Below, piece by piece: positions 1 through 7,944 of a DNA stretch of 64,000 nucleotides. Below the pieces are notes generated by a model, which was not told the DNA's origin, did not search any database, and was given only the letters and a program-made list of their open reading frames with translations. Each line of letters begins with the position of its first letter. The first letter of the stretch is position 1. The DNA is from Streptomyces asoensis. Lineage in GTDB: Bacteria > Actinomycetota > Actinomycetes > Streptomycetales > Streptomycetaceae. The stretch covers positions 654,374 through 718,373 of the forward strand of contig NZ_BNEB01000001.1 in NCBI RefSeq assembly GCF_016860545.1, written 5' to 3'. The position numbers and the translations under genes are program-made.

Positions 1-2
1 TG

Positions 3-335
3 CTCGTCGGATCGGCGTCCTCGCTGGGCACGGCGGCCGGGCCGCTGACCGGGAGTGTGCTGTCGGCGTGGGCCGGGTTCCCGGTGATGGGGCTGGTCCT
101 CGGCGCCGGACTGCTGGTCGTCGCCGTGCCGATGACCGCCGTCGCCGTGCGCGCGGGCGGTCCCGCGGGACCGGTCCGGCGGGGCGGCGTCCCCGAGCCG
201 CGGACCGCGGACCTGCCGCCCACGGAGATCCCGGTGGTGGAGATCCCGGTCGAGGGTGTGGCCGTGCCCGTGCGGGACGCGTACGGCACGGCGGGTCCCC
301 GGCCCGCGGGCGCCGCGCCGGGGGCCGGTGACTGA
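3..335 (+). CDS. C-terminal end of an MFS-type transporter (partial)
   Basis: The reading frame is open from the left edge of the window and ends at a TGA at 333-335, so only the last 110 residues are present. The visible part has a glycine/serine-rich segment followed by a hydrophobic helix (VMGLVLGAGLLVVAVPMTAV), then a hydrophilic proline-rich cytoplasmic tail with a repeated IPV.EIPVEG pattern. The text before the helix (SSLGTAAGPLTGSVLSAW) resembles the TM11-TM12 region of major facilitator transporters. The substrate cannot be told from this fragment. The gene converges on the deaminase gene to the right. Confidence 0.55.
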   Translation, partial: LVGSASSLGTAAGPLTGSVLSAWAGFPVMGLVLGAGLLVVAVPMTAVAVRAGGPAGPVRRGGVPEPRTADLPPTEIPVVEIPVEGVAVPVRDAYGTAGPRPAGAAPGAGD

Positions 336-380
336 GGGCACCGCCCCGTCGGCGCGCCCCGCACGCCCCGCGCGCGGCCG

Positions 381-1370
381 TCAGAACGTGTAGCTGTCGA
401 CCTCCGCGAGGTACCTGGCCCGCAGTTCCTCGTCGTCCTCCAGGAAGGAGGCGACGAAGGAGTTGCGGGCCAGCTCGCGCAGCCGCTCCTCGTCCAGCTT
501 CAGCGCGGCGGCCACCGCGTCGAAGTTGTCGCCCGCGTACCCGCCGAAGTAGGCGGGGTCGTCGGAGTTGACCGTGCACAGCAGCCCGGCGTCGAGCATG
601 GCGGGCAGCGGATGCGCGGCGAGGACGTCGACGGTCCGCAGCCGGACGTTGGAGAGCGGGCACAGCGTCAGCGGGATCCGCTCCCGCACCAGCCGTTCGA
701 CGAGCCGCGGGTCCTCCATGCACCGGAGCCCGTGGTCGATGCGCTCCACGCCCAGCAGGTCGAGGGCCTCGGTGATGTACTCCGGTGGGCCCTCCTCGCC
801 GGCGTGCGCGACGCGCCGCAGCCCGAGGGCGGCCGCCGCCTCGTACACCTCGCGGAACTTCACCGGCGGATGCCCGACCTCGGCGGAGTCCAGGCCGACG
901 CCGGTGATCCGGTCGAGGTACGGCCGCGCGGCCTCCAGGGTCCGCATCGCGGACGCGGCGGACTCGTCGCGCAGGAAGCACATGATCAGCCGGGTCGAGA
1001 CGCCGTGGGCGGCCTCGCTGTCGCCGAGCGCGCGCCACAGCCCCTCCACGACCGTGCCCATCTCCACCCCGCGGGCGAGGTGGGCCTGCGGGTCGAAGAA
1101 GATCTCCGCGTGCCGTACGCCCTGCGCGGCGGCCCGGGCGAGATAGGCGTTCGCGAGGTCCTCGAAGTCGCGCTCGGTGCGCAGCACGGCCATCAGCTCG
1201 TAGTACAGGTTCAGGAAGGACTGGAGGTCCTCGAACCGGTAGGCCTCGCGGAGCTCGTCCGTGCCGGCGTACGGCAGCGCGACCCCGTTGCGGGCGGCCA
1301 GCTCGAAAGCGAGCTCGGGCTCCAGGGTTCCTTCGATGTGCAGGTGCAGTTCAGCTTTGGGGAGGGGCAT
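381..1370 (-). CDS. Adenine/adenosine deaminase, metal-dependent amidohydrolase
   Basis: A 329-residue enzyme of the adenosine deaminase superfamily that hydrolytically deaminates a purine base or nucleoside in the cytoplasm. The zinc ligands and catalytic residues are visible: HLHIEGTLEP near residues 8-17, HAGEEGPPEY near 190, DHG near 212 and NSDDPAYFGG near 270. The HLHIEGTLEP start, HAGEEGPPEYI and SDDPAYFGG strings are those I associate with the adenine deaminase (Aah1/PA0148-type) branch rather than classical adenosine deaminase, so adenine to hypoxanthine is my preferred reaction; the usual automatic name would be adenosine deaminase. No ribosome site precedes the ATG; a TACGAT box lies six bases upstream, suggesting a leaderless message. 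Confidence 0.85.
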   Translation of the reverse strand: MPLPKAELHLHIEGTLEPELAFELAARNGVALPYAGTDELREAYRFEDLQSFLNLYYELMAVLRTERDFEDLANAYLARAAAQGVRHAEIFFDPQAHLARGVEMGTVVEGLWRALGDSEAAHGVSTRLIMCFLRDESAASAMRTLEAARPYLDRITGVGLDSAEVGHPPVKFREVYEAAAALGLRRVAHAGEEGPPEYITEALDLLGVERIDHGLRCMEDPRLVERLVRERIPLTLCPLSNVRLRTVDVLAAHPLPAMLDAGLLCTVNSDDPAYFGGYAGDNFDAVAAALKLDEERLRELARNSFVASFLEDDEELRARYLAEVDSYTF

Positions 1371-1376
1371 CGAAGC

Positions 1377-1382
1377 ATCGTA
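1377..1382 (-). promoter_or_regulatory. -10 box TACGAT, leaderless start of the deaminase
   Basis: TACGAT fits the TAnnnT pattern of Streptomyces -10 elements and ends six bases before the ATG of the deaminase. With no Shine-Dalgarno sequence present, transcription probably starts at or next to the start codon. No clear -35 box was found. Confidence 0.4.
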
Positions 1383-1488
1383 CGGCCGCTCGGGCTCGGA
1401 TTTCGCCTTGCACCGTCCGCGCCGGTCGCCCCCGCGGGCAGCTTCCGCGCCGCCGGTCCGGGGGACGTCGCCCCCCGGCAGGGGCGCG

Positions 1489-2394
1489 CTACCTGCGCTT
1501 GGGAACCGGCACCCGCTGGAGGTCGTGCGCCACGGTCAGCTCGCCCTCGAACCCCGCCGCCCGCGCCTGCCGCTCGAACTCCTCCGGGTCTGCGTAGCGC
1601 TGGCTGAAGTGGGTGAGGACCAGGTGCCGCACCCCCGCGTCACGGGCCGCCCGCGCGGCCTGACCGGCGGTCAGGTGCCCGTGGTCGACGGCGAGCCGCT
1701 CGTCCTCGTCGAGGAAGGTCGACTCGATGACGAGCAGGTCGGCGCCGTCGGCGAGGGCGTGCACCCCGTCGCACAGCCGGGTGTCCATGACGAACGCGAA
1801 CCGCTGCCCGCGCCGGACCTCGCTCACGTCGTCCAGCGACACCCCGCCGACGGACCCCTCCCGCTGGATGCGGCCGACGTCCGGTCCCGAGACGCCGTGC
1901 GCCGCGAGCCGTTCGGGCAGCATGCGGCGGCCGTCGGGCTCGACGAGCCGGTAGCCGTAGGACTCGACGGGGTGCGAGAGCTTCGCGCTCTCCAGCCGGT
2001 AGGACGACGTGGTGGCGAGGACCCCGTCCGCGTCGACCGGCGCCTCGGTGATGCCGACCGTCTCGCGGTAGGCGGTCGAATGACGCAGCCGCTCGAAGAA
2101 GTGGCTTCCGGAGCGCGGGAAGTGGGCCGTGACCGGGTGCGGCACCTGGTCCAGGTTGATGCGCTGGATGACACCGGCGAGACCGAGGGAGTGGTCGCCG
2201 TGGAAGTGCGTGACGCAGATCCGGTTCAGGTCGTGCGCGGCCACCCCGGCCCGCACCATCTGGCGCTGGGTGCCCTCGCCCGGGTCGAAGAGGATGCCCT
2301 CGGCGTCCCAGCGCAGGAAGTAGCCGTTGTGGTTGCGGTGCCGGGTCGGGACCTGGCTGGCGGTGCCGAGCACCACCAGTTCGCGTACGGACAC
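1489..2394 (-). CDS. rnz: Ribonuclease Z
   Basis: A 301-residue metallo-beta-lactamase-fold endonuclease that trims the 3' trailer of tRNA precursors. The family signature is clear: [18 protein letters not shown] at residues 9-26, the zinc motif [10 protein letters not shown] near 63, and later histidine regions around HLTAGQ and LTHFSQRY. The length matches the usual bacterial enzyme (about 300 residues). The GTG start lies seven bases after the stop codon of the HIT gene, so the two are probably cotranscribed and translationally coupled. Identity is secure; exact start could also be a nearby in-frame codon. Confidence 0.93.
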   Translation of the reverse strand: MSVRELVVLGTASQVPTRHRNHNGYFLRWDAEGILFDPGEGTQRQMVRAGVAAHDLNRICVTHFHGDHSLGLAGVIQRINLDQVPHPVTAHFPRSGSHFFERLRHSTAYRETVGITEAPVDADGVLATTSSYRLESAKLSHPVESYGYRLVEPDGRRMLPERLAAHGVSGPDVGRIQREGSVGGVSLDDVSEVRRGQRFAFVMDTRLCDGVHALADGADLLVIESTFLDEDERLAVDHGHLTAGQAARAARDAGVRHLVLTHFSQRYADPEEFERQARAAGFEGELTVAHDLQRVPVPKRR

Positions 2395-2400
2395 GGCGGC

Positions 2401-2754
2401 CTATCCGGGGGGCCAGTGCAGGCCGCGGCCGCCGAGGACGTGCGCGTGGGCGTGCCACACGGTCTGGCCGGCGCCGGTCCCGGTGTTGAAGACGGTGCGG
2501 TAGCTCTCCAGCTTGTCCAGCTCGGCGACCGCCTGCGTCTCGCGGAGCACGTCGGCGGCGAGTTCGGGTGCGCCGGCGGCCAGGGCGGCGGCGTCCCGGT
2601 AGTGCGCCTTCGGGATGACCAGGACGTGGGTGGGCGCCTGCGGGTTGATGTCCCGGAAGGCGATGGTCGTCTCGGTCTCCCGCACGATCGTCGCCGGGAC
2701 GGCACCCGCGACGATCCTGCAGAACAGACAATCGTCCTGCGCTTCCCCTGCCAT
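2401..2754 (-). CDS. HIT-family (histidine triad) nucleotide hydrolase
   Basis: A 117-residue cytoplasmic HIT protein, probably an HinT-type purine nucleoside phosphoramidase. The N-terminus has the CLFCRIVAG zinc/fold motif and residues 99-107 carry the triad HAHAHVLGG (H.H.H followed by hydrophobics). A strong GAGGAGGG ribosome site precedes the ATG. It is the first gene of a short operon with rnz. The true physiological substrate of such HIT proteins is generally unknown. Confidence 0.9.
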   Translation of the reverse strand: MAGEAQDDCLFCRIVAGAVPATIVRETETTIAFRDINPQAPTHVLVIPKAHYRDAAALAAGAPELAADVLRETQAVAELDKLESYRTVFNTGTGAGQTVWHAHAHVLGGRGLHWPPG

Positions 2755-2869
2755 ACGGGTCCCTCCTCGGACGGTTGATCAGTACGGGGGCATGGTAGCG
2801 GGGGCCCGGCCCCGGGGCCCGCCCTGCGTCCGGGGAGGAGACCCGGGGGCGGGGCGGGGCCCGGGCGGG

Positions 2870-5800
2870 CTAGGAGCCCGGCAAGGGGGGAGGTGTCTTC
2901 GCCGGGGTTTCCCGGAGAGCGGCGAGCGCCAGCGACACGGCCTCGTCCAGCTGGACGTCCCGTCCGGCCGCGTGGTCCTGGGGGGCGCAGACGACCTCGA
3001 CGTCCGGATCGACGCCGTGGTTCTCCACGCCCCACCCCTGACCCTCCAGCCAGAAGGCGTACTTGGGCTGGGTGACGAGCGTGCCGTCGACGAGCCGGTA
3101 GCGGCTGTCGATCCCGATCGTCCCGCCCCAGGTGCGCGTCCCCACCACGGGTCCGATGCCGAGCGCCTTGATCGCCGCGTTGACGATGTCCCCGTCGGAC
3201 CCGGAGAACTCGTTGGCGACGGCGACGACGGGTCCGCGCGGCGCGTCCTCGGGGTAGCTGGACGCCCGCATCCCGCGCGGCAGGTCCCAGCCGACGATGC
3301 GCCGGGCGAGCTTCTCGACGACCAGCTGCGAGGTGTGCCCGCCGCGGTTCTCGCGGACGTCCACGATCAGTCCCTCCCGCGCGACCTCGACCCGCAGGTC
3401 CCGGTGGATCTGGGCCCAGCCGGGCGCCTGCATGTCGGGCACGTGCAGGTAGCCCAGCCGGCCGCCCGAGGCCTCGTGCACATGGGCCCGCCGGTCCGCG
3501 ACCCACGCGTGGTAGCGCAGTGCCTCCTCGTCGTCGACGGGCACGACGACGGCATGCCTCGGCTCGCCCCCGCCGGACGGCGAGATCGTCAGCTCGACGA
3601 CCCGGCCCGCGGTGCCGACGAGCAGCGGTCCCGGCCCGGTGAGCGGATCCACCGGCTGCCCGCCGACGGCGACGATCGTGTCGCCGGCCCGCACCGCGAC
3701 CCCGGGCGCGGCGAGCGGGGAGCGCGCGTCGGGGTCGGAGGTCTCCGAGGGCAGGATCCGGTCGATGCGCCAACTGCCGTCCGTGTGACGGGAGATGTCG
3801 GCGCCCAGCAGACCCTGCCGGGCGCCGCCGGGTCCGCCGCGCGGGGTGACGTAGGCGTGCGAGGTGCCGAGTTCGCCGTGCACCTCCCACAGCAGGTCGA
3901 CGAGGTCGTCGTGGGTCGCGACCCGCTCCAGCACGGGCCGGTAGCGGTCGAGGACGCCGTCCCAGTCGACTCCGCCGAGGTCGGGCCGCCAGAAGTTGTC
4001 CCGCATGATCCGGCCGGTCTCTTCGTACATCTGCCGCCACTCGGCGGCCGGGTCGACGCTGCGGCGGACCCGGCCGAGGTCGACGGTGATGTTGCTGTCG
4101 CTGTCCTCGTCACCGGAGGCGCGCCGGTCGCTCGGGACGACCTTGAGCTTGCCGTCCGTCCACAGCAGCAGCCGCTTGCCGTCGCCGCTGACCTCGTAGC
4201 CGTCGGCGTCGGCGGCGAGGTGCTCGACACGCTGGTGCGCGAGGTCGTAGCGCTCGAGTTCGGTGTGCGGGTCGGGGTCGTCGGGGGTGGCGCGGGAGGC
4301 GCCGAGGACACCGCGCACGGGGTGCCGAAGCCACAGCACCCCGTCCTTCGCGGCGGCGAGCCCCGAGTAGCGGCCGGCCTCCACCGGGAAGGGGACTATC
4401 CGGTCGGCGAGTCCTTCGAGGTCGATCCGGGTGGCCGGGGTGCCCTCGCTGTCGGGCGTCTCGTCCTTGTCGGGGGCCTCGAAGGGCCTGCCGTGCCGCT
4501 GCGGGCCGAAGGGGGACGGCGTGGTCGCGGCGAGGGTGATCAGGTGCGGGCGGGCCCCCGCCACGAAGGAGAGGTCGAAGACGTGCTCGTCGTAGACCGG
4601 GTCGAAGGCGCGGGCGGAGAGGAACGCGAGGTGTCTGCCGTCGAGGGTGAACGCGGGCGCGTAGTCCCTGAAGCGCAGCGGGGTCGCCTCGGTGACCGAC
4701 AGGTCGGTGACGTTGGCGAGCTTGAGCTGGCTGAGCGGGCGCGGCCCGGGGTGCGACCAGGCCAGCCAGGCCGAGTCGGGCGAGAAGACCAGGTCGGACA
4801 CCTCGCCGTCGGGGCTGCTGTCGACCTCGCGGACCTCTCCGGACTCCCGCTCGACGAGCAGCAGCCGCCCGTCGTGCGCGGCGACGGCGGCCCGGCTGCC
4901 GTCGGGCGCCATGGCGAGTTCCAGGACCCGGCCGAGCCGTCCGGCCGCGAGCCGGCGCGGGGTGGCGCCCGGAGCGGGCCCGGTGGCGGGGGCGAACTCC
5001 AGCGCGTCCTCCCCCTCGGCGTCCGTCACCCACACGACCCACTCCTCGCCCTCCGCGCGGAAGGTGCGGGGCAGCCGGGCCCGGACGCCGGGTTCGGCGG
5101 CGAGCGCGCGGGCCGGTCCGCCGCGGTGGGTCACCCAGTGGACGGCGCCGCGGACCTCGACGGCGCTGCCCCGCGCGGTGTGGTCGGGGGCGGCGGCGCC
5201 CAGCCACCGGGCGGCGTTCACCGGGTGGGGGCGGCGGTCGGCGCGCTGTCCGCCGAGGCGGATGTCGAGCCGGCGCGGCTCGGCGCCGTCGAGGTCGTCG
5301 AGCAGCCACAGTTCGCCCGCGGACATGTAGACGACGCGGGTGCCGTCACCGGCGGCGTGCCGGGCGTAGAAGCCTCCCCCGCTCCCGGCTTCGCCCGCTG
5401 GGGAGGTCCCTCCGAGCGGGGTGTGGCGCCGCAGGTCGGATCCGTCGGCGAGGGAGGAGTACAGGGCGCCCGTACCCTCGTGGTCGGAGAGGAACCCCAG
5501 GCGGTCCCCCGCCCACACCGGGTACTCGATGTTGCCGTCCAGGTCCTCGTGCAGCCGGACGAACTCCCCGTCGCCCTCGCGGTCGATCCACAGCTTGCCC
5601 GCCGTGCCGCCCCGGTAGCGCTTCCAGTGGGCGGCCTCGCGGCCCATCGACGCGGACAGCAGCACGGTGTGCGGGCCGTGGGCGACCGTGCCGACCGGAC
5701 CGTACGGCAGGGTCGTCGCCGGGCCGCCGTCGACGGGGACGGCCCGGGCCCAGCTGCGCCGCAGGGTCGCCTGGTCGTGGGTGCTGACGACGAGGACCCG

Positions 5801-6109
5801 GCCGTCCGGGGTCCAGCCCCGCACCCGGGTCTGCCGGCTCCCCCAATAGGTCAGCCGGGTGGAGGGGCCGCCGTCGACCGGGGCGATGTGCACCTCGGGG
5901 GCGCCGTCGCGGGTGGAGGTCCAGGCGACCGTGGTGCCGTCGGGCGAGATGCGCGGCGCGGTGACCGGCCGGTTGTCGGCGCTGACGCGCCAGGCGCGCC
6001 CGCCGTCGAGGGAGGCCAGCCACACGTCGTCCTCGGCGGTGAAGGTCACCGAGTCGCCGTGCAGGTGGGGGAATCTGAGGTATGCGGCAGGCGTCGCGGG
6101 CTGTGTCAC
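2870..6109 (-). CDS. Tricorn-type S41 serine protease with beta-propeller N-terminus
   Basis: A 1079-residue cytoplasmic peptidase of the tricorn core family, which degrades peptides released by larger proteases. The first 600 or so residues read as WD/YncE-like propeller blades (repeats such as AWTSTRDGAPEVHIAPVDGG, LAWSHPG). A PDZ-like stretch follows (GVAVRAGDTIVAVGGQPVDP), then the S41 catalytic domain with DVRENRGGH and the nucleophile region FSGSDGDIVNAAI near residue 960, and VGTRTWGG. The GTG start has no ribosome site but a TACAGT box six bases upstream. Near residue 240 a glycine-rich insert coincides with a copy of a common Streptomyces interspersed repeat (5373-5412), suggesting a small in-frame insertion. 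No signal peptide is seen. Confidence 0.92.
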   Translation of the reverse strand: MTQPATPAAYLRFPHLHGDSVTFTAEDDVWLASLDGGRAWRVSADNRPVTAPRISPDGTTVAWTSTRDGAPEVHIAPVDGGPSTRLTYWGSRQTRVRGWTPDGRVLVVSTHDQATLRRSWARAVPVDGGPATTLPYGPVGTVAHGPHTVLLSASMGREAAHWKRYRGGTAGKLWIDREGDGEFVRLHEDLDGNIEYPVWAGDRLGFLSDHEGTGALYSSLADGSDLRRHTPLGGTSPAGEAGSGGGFYARHAAGDGTRVVYMSAGELWLLDDLDGAEPRRLDIRLGGQRADRRPHPVNAARWLGAAAPDHTARGSAVEVRGAVHWVTHRGGPARALAAEPGVRARLPRTFRAEGEEWVVWVTDAEGEDALEFAPATGPAPGATPRRLAAGRLGRVLELAMAPDGSRAAVAAHDGRLLLVERESGEVREVDSSPDGEVSDLVFSPDSAWLAWSHPGPRPLSQLKLANVTDLSVTEATPLRFRDYAPAFTLDGRHLAFLSARAFDPVYDEHVFDLSFVAGARPHLITLAATTPSPFGPQRHGRPFEAPDKDETPDSEGTPATRIDLEGLADRIVPFPVEAGRYSGLAAAKDGVLWLRHPVRGVLGASRATPDDPDPHTELERYDLAHQRVEHLAADADGYEVSGDGKRLLLWTDGKLKVVPSDRRASGDEDSDSNITVDLGRVRRSVDPAAEWRQMYEETGRIMRDNFWRPDLGGVDWDGVLDRYRPVLERVATHDDLVDLLWEVHGELGTSHAYVTPRGGPGGARQGLLGADISRHTDGSWRIDRILPSETSDPDARSPLAAPGVAVRAGDTIVAVGGQPVDPLTGPGPLLVGTAGRVVELTISPSGGGEPRHAVVVPVDDEEALRYHAWVADRRAHVHEASGGRLGYLHVPDMQAPGWAQIHRDLRVEVAREGLIVDVRENRGGHTSQLVVEKLARRIVGWDLPRGMRASSYPEDAPRGPVVAVANEFSGSDGDIVNAAIKALGIGPVVGTRTWGGTIGIDSRYRLVDGTLVTQPKYAFWLEGQGWGVENHGVDPDVEVVCAPQDHAAGRDVQLDEAVSLALAALRETPAKTPPPLPGS
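5373..5412. repeat. Streptomyces interspersed inverted repeat inside the S41 protease gene
   Basis: CCTCCCC at 5373-5379 pairs with GGGGAGG at 5400-5406 around a CTCCCGGCTTCGCC loop, followed by TCCCTCC. The same layout occurs in the intergenic copy at 44318-44352. This kind of sequence, with a CTTCG-containing loop, is a very common repeat between Streptomyces genes; here it sits in frame in a coding sequence and encodes a Gly/Ser-rich loop of the propeller. Confidence 0.55.
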
Positions 6110-6115
6110 CGCATC

Positions 6116-6145
6116 ACTGTATGCAGCGGCGGGAGCGCTGGTCAG
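6116..6145 (-). promoter_or_regulatory. Promoter of the S41 protease (leaderless)
   Basis: TACAGT at 6116-6121 lies six bases before the GTG start, and CTGACC at 6140-6145 is a fair -35 match with an 18-base spacer. No Shine-Dalgarno sequence precedes the GTG, which supports a leaderless transcript. Confidence 0.45.
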
Positions 6146-6154
6146 GGGTTTCGA

Positions 6155-6652
6155 TCACTTCCCCGCACCGCCTCCGGCGCCGTTCCCGCGCACCGTCTCG
6201 GTGACGGTGACGGTCACGGTGACCGTGGGGCGGGCGCCGGGCCGGCCGGAGCCGGACGGCTTGACCGGCGAGGGCGTGGCGGACCCGCAGTCACCGAGCC
6301 CGCTCACCCGGAACAGCTGCTTCCTGCCGACGGTCGCGGTGAGGTCGCCCCGGACACAGGATCCGTCGACGGCCCGCGTGACCTGGCCCTGGACCGTGAT
6401 GTCCCGGCCGTCGGAGGTCTCGCCCTTGCAGTCCACGGAGGCGATGCTCTCCGTCTTCTCGCGGTCCTTGTACTGGGCCGTGCAGGTCAGCCAGCGCACG
6501 TGCACGTCCCGCCGCTGGATCTCCGCCGTCGCGGCCTGGTCGGTGGTGTAGGCGACGGACATGGTGCTCAGCCCGCCCGGCTCGCACGCCACGAGTGCGG
6601 CCACCGCCACGGCCGCCGACGGGAGAAGCAGTAGACGCCTCGATGCCCCCAT
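6155..6652 (-). CDS. Small secreted lipoprotein, function unknown
   Basis: A 165-residue protein with a twin-arginine-like basic start (GASRRLLLLP), a hydrophobic core and a lipobox LVAC at about residues 20-23, so it should be lipid-anchored outside the membrane. The mature part has four more cysteines (CTAQ, DCKG, SCVRG, DCGS), likely two disulfides, and a C-terminal TVTVTVTVTETV tract with proline/glycine spacer. I do not recognise a domain; it resembles conserved Streptomyces lipoproteins of the DUF4333 kind only in general features. It lies upstream of the S41 protease on the same strand, but the protease appears to have its own promoter. Confidence 0.75.
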   Translation of the reverse strand: MGASRRLLLLPSAAVAVAALVACEPGGLSTMSVAYTTDQAATAEIQRRDVHVRWLTCTAQYKDREKTESIASVDCKGETSDGRDITVQGQVTRAVDGSCVRGDLTATVGRKQLFRVSGLGDCGSATPSPVKPSGSGRPGARPTVTVTVTVTETVRGNGAGGGAGK

Positions 6653-6777
6653 GGACGGCAGCGTGCCATCCGGGCGGGCGGGGCGGTAGCCCGTATGCGG
6701 TCACGATCGCGCGGGACCCACCGGGAACATACGAGCGACGGCGGCCGCCGCGGAACCCACCTCCACCGCCGTCGCGT

Positions 6778-7170
6778 TCAGCCGCGCAGCAGCAGCCACT
6801 CCTGGAGTTCCACCAGATTGCCCTCCGGGTCCTTGAGGTGGGCGACGCGCATCCGGTCGGTCATCGGGGCGGGCCCGTGGACGAGGGTGGCGCCGCGGGC
6901 GGTGATCCGGGCGCAGACGGCGTCCAGGTCGTCGACGCGCAGGGCCACCAGGGAGCGGTGGCCGTCGGCCGGACCGCGCAGTTCGCCGAGCACCTCCGCC
7001 ATCATCGCGCGGTCCTGGATGGCGATCCCCGTCGAGCCGGTCGTGGGCGAGAACTTCTCGTACGGCCCGCGCTCGGCCCCCGACTGCGGCTCGAGCCCGA
7101 GGACGTCGGCGTAGAAGCGGTAGCAGGCGGTGAAGTCGGTGACCAGCAGTCTTACTTGGGCGAATTCCAC
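6778..7170 (-). CDS. VOC-family (glyoxalase/bleomycin-resistance fold) protein
   Basis: A 130-residue single-unit vicinal oxygen chelate protein: FAQVRLLVTDFTACYRFYADVLGLEP at the N-terminus and DPEGNLVELQEW at the C-terminus are the paired beta-alpha-beta-beta-beta signatures. The GTG start has a GGAGGA ribosome site. The last metal-ligand glutamate (NLVELQ) is present. The substrate is unknown; such proteins range from dioxygenases to antibiotic-binding proteins. It is 27 bases downstream of rsmE on the same strand and probably read from the same message. Confidence 0.85.
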   Translation of the reverse strand: MEFAQVRLLVTDFTACYRFYADVLGLEPQSGAERGPYEKFSPTTGSTGIAIQDRAMMAEVLGELRGPADGHRSLVALRVDDLDAVCARITARGATLVHGPAPMTDRMRVAHLKDPEGNLVELQEWLLLRG

Positions 7171-7197
7171 GAGTCCTCCGGTGGACGGCCTACAGGG

Positions 7198-7944
7198 TCA
7201 GGACCAGCGGCCGGTCCGGCCCAGGATCAGGGACGCGGCCGCCGTGCCGGCGGTCGAGGTGCGCAGGACGCTCCGTCCGAGCCGGTACGCGCGGGCTCCG
7301 GCCTCCTCGAAGAGCCTCAGCTCGTCGGGGGAGACGCCTCCTTCGGGCCCCACGACGAGCACGATCTCGCCCTCGGCGGGGAGTTCGGCGGTGGCGAGGG
7401 GGGCGCTGCCGTAGTCGCGGTCCTCGTGCAGGACGGCGGCGAAGTCGGCCCCGGCGAGCAGCGCGGCCACCTGCCGGGACGTCGCCGCGTCGGCGACCTC
7501 GGGGAAACGGACCCGGCGGGACTGCTTGCCGGCCTCGCGGGCGGTGGCCCGCCACTTGGCGAGCGCCTTGGCACCGCGCTCGCCCTTCCACTGGGTGATG
7601 CAGCGCGCGGCCGCCCACGGCACGATCGCGTCGACGCCGGTCTCGGTCATCGTCTCGACGGCCAGTTCGCCCCGGTCGCCCTTGGGCAGTGCCTGGACGA
7701 CGGTGATCCGGGGCGACTCGGCCGCCTCCTCCGTCACCTCGCCGAGGTCCAGCACCAGCCGGTCCTTGCCCTCGGCCGCGACGACCTCGCCCCGGGCCCA
7801 GCGTCCGGCGCCGTCGGTCAGGACGACCTCCTCGCCGGCCCGCAGCCGCTTCACGGAGACGGCGTGCCGGCCCTCGGGGCCGTCCAGCACGAACGCGGGC
7901 CCGGCCGCGGGCAGTGCGTCGACGACGAAGACGGGGGCGGTCAC
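7198..7944 (-). CDS. rsmE: 16S rRNA (uracil-1498-N3)-methyltransferase RsmE
   Basis: A 248-residue SPOUT-class methyltransferase that modifies U1498 in the decoding region of 16S rRNA. The N-terminal PUA-like part begins VTAPVFVVDALP, and the C-terminal knot shows VGPEGGVSPDE and LGRSVLRTSTAGTAA, both diagnostic of the family. The frame continues upstream without a stop, but the GTG at 7942-7944 is chosen because it gives the family length and overlaps the stop of the upstream oxidoreductase gene as GTGA, the sign of translational coupling. The upstream open part is GC-driven and unlike RsmE. Confidence 0.93.
   Translation of the reverse strand: MTAPVFVVDALPAAGPAFVLDGPEGRHAVSVKRLRAGEEVVLTDGAGRWARGEVVAAEGKDRLVLDLGEVTEEAAESPRITVVQALPKGDRGELAVETMTETGVDAIVPWAAARCITQWKGERGAKALAKWRATAREAGKQSRRVRFPEVADAATSRQVAALLAGADFAAVLHEDRDYGSAPLATAELPAEGEIVLVVGPEGGVSPDELRLFEEAGARAYRLGRSVLRTSTAGTAAASLILGRTGRWS

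Noticed and set aside
2615..6634. A 1339-codon rightward open frame opposite the S41 protease gene
   Set aside because: It is the GC-skew shadow of the real leftward gene: low-complexity Arg/Gly/Val/Pro translation, no ribosome site and no recognisable domain. The same applies to the long frames opposite leuS, lepA, comEC and obg.
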